Source of the DNA: JBPEWY01 sp052032225 | GTDB lineage: Bacteria > Bacteroidota > Bacteroidia > Flavobacteriales > Flavobacteriaceae | Assembly (NCBI GenBank): GCA_052032225.1 | Contig: JBPEWY010000072.1 | Location: 1 to 48,311 of the forward strand | Direction: 5' to 3' | Length of the DNA: 48,311 bases | Shown: positions 8,722-16,810 of the stretch, in pieces | How the letters are laid out: every line of letters begins with the position of its first letter | Numbering within the stretch: the stretch's first letter is position 1 | Made by a program: the position numbers and the translations under genes | The notes under the pieces: model-generated | Told to the model about the DNA's origin: nothing | The model's database searches: none | What the model saw: the letters and a program-made list of their open reading frames with translations, nothing else

Positions 8722-8880
8722 TTACTTCTTATGTCTTGGCTCAGAAGATACAGTTAGTTTTTTTCTACCTTTTGCTCTTCTTCGAGCAAGCACTTTTCTA
8801 CCATTGGCAGAAGCCATTCTTTCTCTGAAACCGTGCTTATTTCTTCTCTTTCTTTTTGATGGTTGATATGTTCTTTTCAT
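8722..8880 (-). CDS. rpmH: 50S ribosomal protein L34
   Basis: A 52-residue, highly basic protein. It starts MKRTYQPSKRKRRNKHGFRE, continues RMASANGRKVLARRRAKGRKKL and ends SSEPRHKK; the first 44 residues are the near-universal bL34 sequence. It is a structural protein of the large ribosomal subunit. The ATG is at 8880-8878. Its own promoter lies upstream (8957-8987) and a terminator follows, so it is transcribed on its own, with a leader of about 70 bases. dnaA or rnpA, its common neighbours elsewhere, are not adjacent. Confidence 0.97.
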   Translation of the reverse strand: MKRTYQPSKRKRRNKHGFRERMASANGRKVLARRRAKGRKKLTVSSEPRHKK

Positions 8881-8956
8881 TGTAAAATATCTTTATCTAA
8901 AATACAGAATAAACTATTTAATTTTGTGCTTAACTCTCTTTGGCAAAAGCTGGGCG

Positions 8957-8987
8957 CAAATATACAAAGAGTTTTTACTTTAGCAAA
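8957..8987 (-). promoter_or_regulatory. Bacteroidota sigma-A type promoter of rpmH
   Basis: On the minus strand: TTTG (8987-8984), 19 bases, TATATTTG (8964-8957). This matches the Bacteroidota -33 TTTG / -7 TAnnTTTG consensus exactly, with ideal spacing. Transcription would start near 8950. Confidence 0.82.
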
Positions 8988-9037
8988 CATAGTTTGAAAA
9001 AAAATTAGTTTCTTTGCATCAAAATTAAACTTGGTTC

Positions 9038-9928
9038 ATGCGTCCTTATTTAGCCGCTATTTTAGTAATGTTTTTAATGGTTTTTACTACGGTAAAAGCC
9101 CAAAATAGTATTGGCTATTCTTTAAACAAAAATCAGGTTTTTAATATACAACAACAAGCAAAACAGCAACTTATTAATACGGTTGCAAATCAGCAACAAG
9201 AAATTACAAATACCATAGAGGGTACAATGAGTTTTAAGGTTGAAAATGCATCCCAAAACGAGTACAAATTATCTATGGTATTTAAGCGTTTTAAAATGAA
9301 ATCTGTTTCTAGTTTAATAGGAACTTTATTTGAGGTAGATACGCAAGTTACAGACACGTTAGACCCAATGAACAAAACCTTTAAAGCCTTACTTAATAAG
9401 CCTATTTATTTTACCATGAATAAGCAAGGTAAAATAAGCAATGTTAACGGTACTCAAAAACTGGTTAATAGTATGCTTAAAGGTTTTGAAGGATTAGTAA
9501 CTCAAGAAACGTTAGACCATATAAAAGTAAGTCTTGAAAATGATTTTGGAGCTGAAGCTTTGGCTAATAGTTTTGAGCAAATGACGTTCTTTTATCCTAC
9601 GCATCCAATTAAAATTGGAGAAACCTGGAAAAATTCTTATTCAGGAAATGTTAGCGCATTAAATACCTGGAAACTTGTGCAAAAAGACAGCAGCCAAATA
9701 ACCATTGCCGGAGAAAGTGCTGTGAAACTTAACAGTGATGATGACGATGTGTTAATGCAACTTGAAGGAAAACAGAAAACCACCATAATTTGCGATTCTA
9801 AAAGTGGTTTTTTAACTAAAATGACTGTTACTCAAGACACCAAAGGAACATCTATTTACAAAAACATAGACCCGAATACAAAAACACCAACAATCTTAAA
9901 AGCAACAATAACCTATAAAAGAATCTAA
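9038..9928 (+). CDS. DUF6263-family exported protein
   Basis: A 296-residue protein with a signal peptide (about 1-21, ending TVKAQ). The body is mostly predicted beta strand, with patterns such as MSFKVENASQNEYKLSMVFKRFKM, PIYFTMNKQGKISNVNGTQKL and PIKIGETWKNSY. These match DUF6263 as I recall it; the family resembles lipoprotein-type beta folds and has no known function. It probably sits in the periplasm. A membrane/TPR-like gene follows after 3 bases, so the two are an operon. Its upstream 150 bases contain the oppositely directed rpmH promoter; an imperfect TTTCTTTG at 9009-9016 might serve this gene. Confidence 0.7.
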   Translation: MRPYLAAILVMFLMVFTTVKAQNSIGYSLNKNQVFNIQQQAKQQLINTVANQQQEITNTIEGTMSFKVENASQNEYKLSMVFKRFKMKSVSSLIGTLFEVDTQVTDTLDPMNKTFKALLNKPIYFTMNKQGKISNVNGTQKLVNSMLKGFEGLVTQETLDHIKVSLENDFGAEALANSFEQMTFFYPTHPIKIGETWKNSYSGNVSALNTWKLVQKDSSQITIAGESAVKLNSDDDDVLMQLEGKQKTTIICDSKSGFLTKMTVTQDTKGTSIYKNIDPNTKTPTILKATITYKRI

Positions 9929-9931
9929 TTT

Positions 9932-10447
9932 ATGTTTAACAAAAACATTAAACTAGTACTAGCCGTTTTAATTATTGCCTTTGCAGTTTACCAATTTATT
10001 GAAGGTTTTATTGGTAATGGTATAGCTCTTATTTTATTAGCCTTAATCTTTGTTTTCTTGTATTACAGAAACGAGATGATATTAATGGCTTTCTTAAGAA
10101 TGAGAAAGCAAGATATGGATGGCACAAAAAAATGGTTAGATAAAATTAAAAATCCAGAAAGCGCATTAACAACCAAACAACAAGGTTATTTTTACTATTT
10201 ACATGGTATAATAAGCTCTCAAGTTAATTTAACACAAGCCGAAAAAAACTTTAAAAAAGCATTAAAGCTTGGTTTAAATATGGATTATGATGTGGCAATG
10301 GCCAAATTAAGTTTAGCCGGTATTGCCATGCAAAAAAGAAGAAAAAGAGAGGCTACCACTCTTTTAAACGAAGCTAAAAAGTTAGATAAGCGCAATATGC
10401 TATCAGAGCAAATAAAAATGATGCAGCAACAATTAAAGAAAATTTAA
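9932..10447 (+). CDS. Membrane-anchored protein with TPR-like C-terminus
   Basis: A 171-residue protein. Two hydrophobic helices lie at about 7-23 and 28-45 (LVLAVLIIAFAVYQFIEG; IALILLALIFVFLYY). A soluble, strongly helical region follows with repeat-like pairs, including AEKNFKKALKLGL and REATTLLNEAKKLDKRN, consistent with two or three tetratricopeptide-like units. The function is unknown; such proteins often scaffold envelope complexes (inference). It is coupled to the DUF6263 gene upstream. Its stop (10445-10447) abuts directly the stop of the convergent cls gene, with no intergenic base. Confidence 0.65.
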   Translation: MFNKNIKLVLAVLIIAFAVYQFIEGFIGNGIALILLALIFVFLYYRNEMILMAFLRMRKQDMDGTKKWLDKIKNPESALTTKQQGYFYYLHGIISSQVNLTQAEKNFKKALKLGLNMDYDVAMAKLSLAGIAMQKRRKREATTLLNEAKKLDKRNMLSEQIKMMQQQLKKI

Positions 10448-11917
10448 TTACAATAACGGAGCCATTAATCTGGCAAACGATTCTTGGAGCTGTTGCATAG
10501 TAGAACGTTTTCTCCACTTGGAGCTATGCACCAGCTCGCTTTCTTTTAAATCTTCTGTAAATACTTTTAAAGCTTCTTTTGCAAAGGTCTCATCGTATAC
10601 CAATGCATTAATTTCAAAATTAATATTAAAGCTTCTGTAATCCATATTGGCAGTACCAATGGTTGTAAAAATTTCATCTACAATCATCATTTTAGCATGT
10701 ATAAAGCCTTTGGTATAAAAGTAAAATTTCACTCCGGAGCGCAATAGTTTGTCTATATAAGAATTTGTTGCATTTTTAGCCACCCAAGAATCAGATTCTT
10801 TAGGAATAAGAATTTTTACCTCTATCCCGCTTTTAGCTGCTGAATGCAGCGCAAACAAAATTTCATCGTTAGGAATAAAATATGGAGTGGTAATATACAC
10901 GCTCTTGTTTGCATTTGTAATAGCTGTAAATATTACCTCCATAATGTGAGCATCGTTTGTATCTGGACCACTTGCAACAATTTGAACTTCGGTTTTATTT
11001 GTTACTTCTACCTCCGGAAAGTAATGTGGTTCTACTTTAACGTCTTGGTCGCTTACAAAATCCCAATTCAGCAAAAAATTAAGTTGCAGTGCACCTACTG
11101 CCTCTCCCTCTATACGTAAGTGCGTATCTCTCCAGAAAATATTGTCGCAATTTTTTCCTTGTTTGTTGTTTATGTATCTATCAGAAATATTGATTCCGCC
11201 TACATATCCAATTTTGCCATCAATTACAGCAATTTTACGATGATTTCTGTAGTTTAATTTACTGGTAAACTTTGGAAAATAAACTGGCATAAAAGCATAA
11301 CTCTCTACCCCACACAAATCTAATTTACGCTTAGCTGCAAAAGAAATACTGCTTCCTACGTAATCATAACTAAGTTTAACACTAACGCCTTGTTTGGCTT
11401 TCTCACAAAGTAAATCTATTAGTTTAGTACCTATTTCATCATCTTTAAAAATGTAATACTCTAAATGTATACTGTGCTTTGCGCTGCTAATGTCGTTAAA
11501 AAGAGCTTTAAATTTTTGGCCCCCATTTAAAAGTATAGAGACCTTGTTGTTTCTTGTTAGCGGAGCCTCTTGGCTGGCGTGAAGTAATTTAACAAGCTTA
11601 AGCTTATCGCTCAAAATTTCTTGATCTTCAAGGTCTAAACCTGCTATGCTGTGTTTAAAATTATCTTTCCATCTTTTAATGTTGGTTTGGTTTAAAATCT
11701 TCTTTTTCTTGTAAACTCTGCTTTTTTTATACTCTAATCCAAACAAATAATAAATTACCAGCCCTACAAATGGCATTAATGCAAGTGCAAGCAAATACGC
11801 TAAGGTTTTTGTGGGGTTAATTTTTTTTAAAAGAATGGTAATTGCCGTGGCTACAACCAGCACATAGTTAAGCCCAATAAGTAATTGCCAAGTATTGTTT
11901 GTTATGTACTCCCACAT
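10448..11917 (-). CDS. cls: Cardiolipin synthase (phospholipase D family)
   Basis: A 489-residue membrane enzyme that condenses two phosphatidylglycerol molecules to cardiolipin, or a close relative. Two N-terminal membrane helices (about 10-30 and 35-60, with YLLALALMPFVGLVIYYLFGLEYKKSR) precede two PLD domains. Their HxKx4D motifs are HRKIAVID and HAKMMIVD, each followed by the expected GG(I/A)N-like segment (GGINISDRY; GTANMDYRS). Length and order match bacterial ClsA-type synthases. The start ATG overlaps the stop of the lytic transglycosylase by one base (TAATG), so translation of the two is probably coupled, linking membrane and wall remodelling. Confidence 0.92.
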   Translation of the reverse strand: MWEYITNNTWQLLIGLNYVLVVATAITILLKKINPTKTLAYLLALALMPFVGLVIYYLFGLEYKKSRVYKKKKILNQTNIKRWKDNFKHSIAGLDLEDQEILSDKLKLVKLLHASQEAPLTRNNKVSILLNGGQKFKALFNDISSAKHSIHLEYYIFKDDEIGTKLIDLLCEKAKQGVSVKLSYDYVGSSISFAAKRKLDLCGVESYAFMPVYFPKFTSKLNYRNHRKIAVIDGKIGYVGGINISDRYINNKQGKNCDNIFWRDTHLRIEGEAVGALQLNFLLNWDFVSDQDVKVEPHYFPEVEVTNKTEVQIVASGPDTNDAHIMEVIFTAITNANKSVYITTPYFIPNDEILFALHSAAKSGIEVKILIPKESDSWVAKNATNSYIDKLLRSGVKFYFYTKGFIHAKMMIVDEIFTTIGTANMDYRSFNINFEINALVYDETFAKEALKVFTEDLKESELVHSSKWRKRSTMQQLQESFARLMAPLL

Positions 11918-12855
11918 TAGAGTTTATAATAGCCGGGCTTTGGAATTTTTATAAGGTACTTTTTTCTTGATTTGTTATTTAAGTGCGCCTCACGTAGCCA
12001 TGGGTTATGAATTTTTAAAATCTTGTAGTTAATACCCTGTTTTTGCGCAAAGTCTGCAAAATTTGTAACAGCAGTATCTACCTCAATTTCTACAGTTGGT
12101 ATTGGCTGATATAAGTGGTCTTTAGTAAAGTTAAAACCGTATTTTTTAGGATTAGATAAAATTTCTTTAATCGCTAAAATTCTAAATACATATCTGCCGG
12201 TTTCTTCCCCTAAAAGTAAATCGTAATAATTAGTTACTTGTTGTCTGTTTTGCTGTTTGGCAATGCCATGCATTCCGGCATTATAAGAGGCAGCAGCAAG
12301 CGTCCAGCTTCCAAATTTTTCTTTAGCCTCAAGTAAATACTTGCAGGCAACTTCTGTTGCTTTCTCTAAGTGATAGCGTTCATCTACATTATTATTAACC
12401 TCTAAACCATGTTCTTTTGCAGTAGCTCTCATAAGTTGCCAAAAACCAGTTGCCCCGGCAGGAGAAACCACATTTTGTAAACCGCTTTCTGCAACCGCTA
12501 AGTATTTAAAATCGTCTGGAACTCCGTATTTTTTCAAGATAGGCTCTATTATTGGAAAGTATTTATTGGCTCTTTTAATTAACAATAACCCATTTGATTG
12601 CCAGAAGGTATTAACAAGCAACTCTCTGTCCATACGCTCAAAAACATCAGGATCTTGCAATGGTACTTGCTCTCCTGCAAAGTTTAAATTGTTCGGAATA
12701 TCTATCGCGTAAACACCATAATCGTTATTTTCGGGTGTATTTGGAAGTTTTACATCTTTAAAATCTGATGGGCTACTGGTTTGTACAGCATTAATAAATA
12801 TGCTTGATAAAGCAAGCAAACCAACAAACATGAATCCTTTTTTTATATACTGCAT
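11917..12855 (-). CDS. Membrane-bound lytic murein transglycosylase, MltD-like SLT domain
   Basis: A 312-residue exported protein with an N-terminal signal (about 1-23). The SLT domain is clear: AESGLQNVVSPAGATGFWQLM carries the catalytic Glu in AES and the GAxGxWQ signature, and AAASYNAGMHGI is the downstream motif. It cleaves peptidoglycan glycan strands and forms 1,6-anhydro-MurNAc ends. The C-terminal 60 residues (FADFAQKQGINYKILKIHNPWL) resemble a single LysM-like unit, shorter than in E. coli MltD. It stands upstream of, and overlaps, cls. The alpha/beta hydrolase gene ends its transcript 47 bases upstream. Confidence 0.88.
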   Translation of the reverse strand: MQYIKKGFMFVGLLALSSIFINAVQTSSPSDFKDVKLPNTPENNDYGVYAIDIPNNLNFAGEQVPLQDPDVFERMDRELLVNTFWQSNGLLLIKRANKYFPIIEPILKKYGVPDDFKYLAVAESGLQNVVSPAGATGFWQLMRATAKEHGLEVNNNVDERYHLEKATEVACKYLLEAKEKFGSWTLAAASYNAGMHGIAKQQNRQQVTNYYDLLLGEETGRYVFRILAIKEILSNPKKYGFNFTKDHLYQPIPTVEIEVDTAVTNFADFAQKQGINYKILKIHNPWLREAHLNNKSRKKYLIKIPKPGYYKL

Positions 12856-12902
12856 TTCGACGATTTTTTTTAGTTTTTTAAATATAGTAATAAGAAAATT
12901 AT

Positions 12903-13565
12903 TTACGATAAAATTAACTCAGGAAGGTGCTCATTAAACCATTTTGCACGATTAATTACAATAATATGTGTACCACCTTTAACCACAATACAATCTTTAA
13001 TGTATGCAAGCGGGAACACCGCATCTTTCTCACCATGAATATGTATAGTATTTGGTAATGGTTCTTTCTGGTTCCAATTAACAATACAATCTATAGCCCA
13101 ATCAATATAGTTTTTGTCTCTTACAGACAAATATTTCTCGTAAAGCTCCAAACGCTTAATTACCGTTTCTCCAAAAGCATACTTGGCTAACAACTCTATG
13201 TTATTAACTAAACCTGTGGGCAATAATTTATGTACTTTGGTGTACTTAGCAAAAATCATTCTTTTGGGCAACTCTCTTTTACATTTAACGCTCGAAATGA
13301 TTATTATTTTACGCACCGAAATATGTTTTGCTATTTCTTGCACTAAAATTCCTCCAAAAGAAACACCTATTAGCACCGGATTATTATGCTTTATTTTTTT
13401 AGAAAAACGCAAGGCATATTCCAGTAAAGTTTCCTTTTTTTTAGGAAGCTCCCAATCTAAATAATACATTTTAAAAGTATCTTCCGGAAGCGAAATAAAC
13501 TCGAAAATAGAAGAATTAGCAGCCATTCCTGGCATACAGTACACCGGTATTTTAGTTTTTTGCAT
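12903..13565 (-). CDS. Alpha/beta hydrolase
   Basis: A 220-residue cytoplasmic protein without a signal peptide. The nucleophile elbow is GVSFGG (Ser as nucleophile), the acid is likely the Asp of HGEKDAVFP, and the catalytic His is in KGGTHIIV near the C-terminus. It is short for the fold, with little cap domain, and the start YCMPGMAANSSIFEF fits the oxyanion loop. Substrate cannot be deduced; a thioesterase or small-ester hydrolase is possible. It lies upstream of the transglycosylase and cls on the same strand and may be co-transcribed with them. Confidence 0.8.
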   Translation of the reverse strand: MQKTKIPVYCMPGMAANSSIFEFISLPEDTFKMYYLDWELPKKKETLLEYALRFSKKIKHNNPVLIGVSFGGILVQEIAKHISVRKIIIISSVKCKRELPKRMIFAKYTKVHKLLPTGLVNNIELLAKYAFGETVIKRLELYEKYLSVRDKNYIDWAIDCIVNWNQKEPLPNTIHIHGEKDAVFPLAYIKDCIVVKGGTHIIVINRAKWFNEHLPELILS

Positions 13566-13609
13566 AAGGTTTTAACGGTTGCTAAATAGGTAGTTACGAT
13601 TATTTTTTG

Positions 13610-13617
13610 TAAATTTG
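13610..13617 (+). promoter_or_regulatory. -7 promoter element (TAAATTTG) ahead of the small GNAT gene
   Basis: A perfect TAnnTTTG element followed by C, pointing to the GNAT gene at 13776. A -33 TTG at the usual distance is not clear. If used, it would give a leader of about 150 bases carrying the hairpin at 13685-13737. Confidence 0.5.
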
Positions 13618-13684
13618 CATGGTAAAAATAACAATTTCCTGTACTGTCCCAACTAATTTATTTATAACAAATCATGAAGAATAC

Positions 13685-13737
13685 GTAGGTATTTTTTCGT
13701 TTTTTGTTGTGTTAACAAAGAGTTCTAAAATACCTGC
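13685..13737 (+). other. Structured 5' leader: long hairpin ahead of the small GNAT gene
   Basis: An 11-bp inverted repeat, GTAGGTATTTT (13685-13695) with AAAATACCTGC (13727-13737), includes one G-U pair. The loop can form a further small stem (TTGT/ACAA). It lacks a T run after the right arm, so it is not a simple terminator. It might be a cis-acting RNA control element (inference). Confidence 0.4.
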
Positions 13738-13775
13738 CTTTAGTGTTGATTAACCAGAAATGAAAACTGTATAAT

Positions 13776-14090
13776 ATGATGAAAACCTCAGACACCCTCA
13801 CAGAAATCACTATTGTTGATAATGATTTTTTGAGGCAATTTGAAACCCGTGTAGATGGTCATTTAGCTAAAATTGAATATGCTGCACAAGAACGTAAAAT
13901 TTTCTTAACCAAGTTGGTTATCCCTGAGCAAATTTCTGATGAGAGTTTTAAAGATGAGTTTATTAAAGCTGTTTTAAAACACATTGAAGAAAAAAATTTA
14001 AAAGTAGTTCCTACCAGCCCGCAAATAGCGAGTTTCTTAAGAAAAAATAAACAATACAAAGATTTGTTACCGGTAGGTATACGCATTTAA
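13776..14090 (+). CDS. Small YjdJ-type GNAT-fold protein with degenerate acetyl-CoA loop
   Basis: A 104-residue protein aligning by eye with the short YjdJ/Acetyltransf_CG family: RQFETRVDGHLAKIEYAAQERKIFL (about 20-44), then KAVLKHIEEKNLKVVPTSPQIASFLRKNKQYKDLL (64-98). The usual (K/R)GQGIG pyrophosphate-binding loop at the start of the central helix is replaced by ISDESFKDEF (53-62), and the PLCPF motif by PTSPQ. It may therefore not acetylate, or may bind CoA differently. Translation starts at either of two adjacent ATGs (13776 or 13779). A long leader precedes it and a bidirectional terminator follows. Confidence 0.72.
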   Translation: MMKTSDTLTEITIVDNDFLRQFETRVDGHLAKIEYAAQERKIFLTKLVIPEQISDESFKDEFIKAVLKHIEEKNLKVVPTSPQIASFLRKNKQYKDLLPVGIRI

Positions 14091-14119
14091 AAAAAGCCTC
14101 AAAAATTTTGAGGCTTTTT
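14091..14119. terminator. Bidirectional terminator between the GNAT gene and mtaB
   Basis: Perfect 14-bp arms 14091-14104 and 14106-14119 (core AAGCCTC/GAGGCTT), flanked by A and T runs. It serves both convergent genes. Confidence 0.88.
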
Positions 14120-15454
14120 TTATGCAATGGCTTTACTGCTGTTAAACTTAAACCTTACCAAACCATCTTCATCTATTTGGGTAAGGGTAACGCTATGTAA
14201 TGTATTAACCAACAACGGATTCCATGGGGCCTTAACTTTAACATAGTTTTCGGTAAACCCATGAATGTATCCTTCTTTATTTTCTCCTTCAAATAAAACG
14301 GTATGTGTAGTACCGATTTGGCTTTCGTAAAAAGCTCTTCGTTTTTTAGCAGATAGCCCTCTCAGCATTTTACTTCGCTTGTGTCTAACATTTTTAGGCA
14401 CCACCCCGGGCATATTTGCTGCAATAGTATTATCTCTTTCTGAATATGTGAATACGTGAAGGTATGAAATATCTAAATCGGCTAAAAAGTTATAGGTTTC
14501 CAGAAAATGCTCGTCGGTTTCTCCCGGAAAACCTACTATAACATCTACACCAATGCATGCATTAGGCATCACCGATTTTATTTTTTTTACTCTATCCTCA
14601 TACAGCTCACGCATATAGCGCCTACGCATTAATTTTAATATAGTGTTGCTTCCGCTTTGTAATGGTATATGAAAATGTGGTACAAAGGCTCTAGACTGTG
14701 CAACAACATCAATTATGTCATCTTTTAATAAATTAGGTTCTATTGATGATATTCTGAGGCGCTCTATACCATCTACCTCATCTAACGCCTTAACTAAATC
14801 TAAAAAGGTGTGTTCGTGTTTTTTGTTGCCAAACTCTCCTTTTCCGTAATCACCAATATTAACACCCGTAAGTACAATCTCTTTAATTCCTTTGGCAGAT
14901 ATCTCGCGGGCATTTTTTAATACATTTTCAAGGGTATCACTTCTAGATATACCTCTTGCCAACGGAATTGTGCAATACGTACACTTGTAATCACACCCGT
15001 CTTGTACTTTTAAAAAGGCTCTGGTTCTGTCTCCTATTGAGTAGCTGCCAACATAAAAATCGGCCTCATCTATCTCACAAGAGTGTACCTCTCCAAACTC
15101 TTTTTTGGTAAGATCGTTAAGGTAATCTGTAATTTTAAATTTTTCTGTAGCCCCTAATACTAAATCTACGCCATCTACAGCAGCTAATTCTTCTGGTTTT
15201 AGCTGTGCATAGCAGCCAACGGCAGCAATAAAAGCTTCCGGATTAACTTTCTGGGCTTGTTTTACAATGGTTTTAAAGCGCTTATCGGCATTATCAGTCA
15301 CAGAACATGTATTTATAACATACACATCTGCTTTTTCAGAAAAATCTACTCGTTCAAAACCTTCATTAACAAAGTTTCTGGCAATTGTAGATGTTTCTGC
15401 AAAGTTTAGTTTACAACCCAGCGTGTAAAATGCTACTTTTTTTTGCTGACCCAT
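14120..15454 (-). CDS. mtaB: tRNA threonylcarbamoyladenosine (t6A37) methylthiotransferase MtaB
   Basis: A radical SAM enzyme that converts t6A to ms2t6A at position 37 of ANN-decoding tRNAs. The N-terminal methylthiotransferase domain has TLGCKLN (C14), NTCSVTDNAD and VGCYAQL, giving the three Cys of one 4Fe-4S cluster. The radical SAM motif is C154-D-Y-K-C158-T-Y-C161. A TRAM-like C-terminal domain (about 380-440) ends the protein. GCKLN rather than GCQMN separates it from MiaB. The 444-residue length is normal. A TATATTTG promoter element lies 21 bases upstream of the start. Confidence 0.93.
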   Translation of the reverse strand: MGQQKKVAFYTLGCKLNFAETSTIARNFVNEGFERVDFSEKADVYVINTCSVTDNADKRFKTIVKQAQKVNPEAFIAAVGCYAQLKPEELAAVDGVDLVLGATEKFKITDYLNDLTKKEFGEVHSCEIDEADFYVGSYSIGDRTRAFLKVQDGCDYKCTYCTIPLARGISRSDTLENVLKNAREISAKGIKEIVLTGVNIGDYGKGEFGNKKHEHTFLDLVKALDEVDGIERLRISSIEPNLLKDDIIDVVAQSRAFVPHFHIPLQSGSNTILKLMRRRYMRELYEDRVKKIKSVMPNACIGVDVIVGFPGETDEHFLETYNFLADLDISYLHVFTYSERDNTIAANMPGVVPKNVRHKRSKMLRGLSAKKRRAFYESQIGTTHTVLFEGENKEGYIHGFTENYVKVKAPWNPLLVNTLHSVTLTQIDEDGLVRFKFNSSKAIA

Positions 15455-15474
15455 TACGCTTTAAAATTGGGGTG

Positions 15475-15482
15475 CAAATATA
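15475..15482 (-). promoter_or_regulatory. -7 promoter element (TATATTTG) of mtaB
   Basis: Perfect TAnnTTTG followed by C on the minus strand, leaving only a short leader (about 15 bases) before the mtaB ATG at 15454. No clear -33 TTTG is seen. Confidence 0.55.
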
Positions 15483-15562
15483 CCAACAAAAATTTAGAGG
15501 GAAAACCTAATACTGTTTTTTTGCTTTGATTGCGCAAAGCTTATTTACTAAAAATCAAACAT

Positions 15563-16738
15563 TTAGTCTTTTCGCCATTTTTTAGTTTCATTAAATACAT
15601 GTTGCAATATTTGCTTGTCGGCTTCCGTAAGCTCTATTCCTCTTCGTTGCATCACAATTTGTGCAACTTCAAAAGCCTTTCTGGTTTGGTAGGTTGTCAT
15701 TCCAGATGCTCCTCCCCAGCTAAAACTTGGTATAAAATTTCTTGGAAAACCACTACCAAAAATATTAGCGCTAACACCTACTACAGTACCGGTATTAAAC
15801 ATTGTATTAATGGCACACTTGCTATGGTCTCCCATCATTAATCCGCAAAACTGCAAACCGGTTTTAGCAAAATTTTCGGTTTCGTAACTCCACAACCTTA
15901 CTTGTGCATAGTTGTTTTTTAGGTTAGAAGTGTTAGAGTCTGCCCCAATATTGCACCATTCTCCTAAAACAGAGTTGCCTAAATAACCTTCGTGTGCCTT
16001 GTTAGAATAACCAAAAATAACAGAATTGGTTACTTCTCCTCCTATTTTACAGTAAGGACCAATAGTAGTTGGCCCATAAATTTTAGCCCCCATTTTAAGC
16101 ACACTCCCTTCTGCTAAGGCTAAACCTCCTCTAATGAGCACACCTTCCATTATTTGGGCATTTTTACCAATGTAAACAGGTCCGGTAGTAGCATTAATGG
16201 TACAGAAACTAAGTTCTGCCCCTTCTTCTATAAAAATGTTTTCTTTACCAAGTACTTGAACGGTATCTGGTATTGGCTTACTTGTTCTTCCATTGGTTAA
16301 AAGCTCAAAATCTGCTTCAAGCGCTTGTTTGTTTTTAGAAAAAATATCCCATGTATGTGTTATTTGTTCTACTTTTCCGGTATATGCTATGCTTTTGTAA
16401 TTATTAAAATCTACCTGATTCTCTACTTTGTTAGCGTAAAAAGCAACTATTTGATTGTTGTAAAAAACAACTTCGTTTGGTTTTAGGTTTTTAATAATGG
16501 TAACTAACTCTTTGTTAGGTAAAAACGAGGCGTTTATAAGTATGTTTTCTTCTTTTTCTTGTAACGGATATTTAACAGATAAATAAGGTTCTGTAAGTGT
16601 AGAGGTATTTGTGCCTAAAAAACGTTGCCACTTTTCTCTTATTGTTAAAATTCCAACTCTAATATCTGCCACAGGCCTAGTAAAAGTAAAAGGCAAGAGC
16701 GATTTTTTTGCCGGACCGTCAAAAAGAATATAGTTCAT
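15563..16738 (-). CDS. GlmU-like protein: NTP_transf_4 N-terminus plus left-handed beta-helix
   Basis: A 391-residue protein usually named GlmU family in Bacteroidota. The N-terminus MNYILFDGPAKKSLLPFTFTRP matches the NTP_transf_4 type of sugar nucleotidyltransferase domain; the classical GxGTRMxP loop of GlmU is absent. From about residue 165 hexapeptide repeats form a left-handed beta-helix (IFIEEGAELSFC, GPVYIGKNAQIMEGVLIRG, IYGPTTIGPYCKIGGEV), as in acyl- or acetyltransferases acting on sugars. A role in UDP-sugar or cell-wall precursor synthesis is likely but unproven. It is flanked by mtaB downstream and by the rpmE terminator upstream. Confidence 0.8.
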   Translation of the reverse strand: MNYILFDGPAKKSLLPFTFTRPVADIRVGILTIREKWQRFLGTNTSTLTEPYLSVKYPLQEKEENILINASFLPNKELVTIIKNLKPNEVVFYNNQIVAFYANKVENQVDFNNYKSIAYTGKVEQITHTWDIFSKNKQALEADFELLTNGRTSKPIPDTVQVLGKENIFIEEGAELSFCTINATTGPVYIGKNAQIMEGVLIRGGLALAEGSVLKMGAKIYGPTTIGPYCKIGGEVTNSVIFGYSNKAHEGYLGNSVLGEWCNIGADSNTSNLKNNYAQVRLWSYETENFAKTGLQFCGLMMGDHSKCAINTMFNTGTVVGVSANIFGSGFPRNFIPSFSWGGASGMTTYQTRKAFEVAQIVMQRRGIELTEADKQILQHVFNETKKWRKD

Positions 16739-16755
16739 GCAAGTTATTTTTTTGT

Positions 16756-16790
16756 AAAAATAAAAAAGCCTTCTGAAAACAGAAGGCTTT
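16756..16790 (-). terminator. Intrinsic terminator of rpmE
   Basis: Stem AAAGCCTTCTG (16765-16775), loop of four, CAGAAGGCTTT (16780-16790). On the minus strand a T-rich run follows. It lies between rpmE and the GlmU-like gene. Confidence 0.85.
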
Positions 16791-16810
16791 ACAATATATT
16801 GTTTGTAAAC

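Noticed and set aside
8646..8828. Plus-strand open frame of 60 codons
   Set aside because: It lies over the rpmH terminator and most of rpmH on the minus strand, which is certain; hydrophobic composition is due to the antisense of Lys/Arg codons.
14548..14568. ATGCATGC-type palindrome inside mtaB as a second MarR operator
   Set aside because: It lies within coding sequence, matches only the central bases of the palindrome at 33476, and is not near a promoter.
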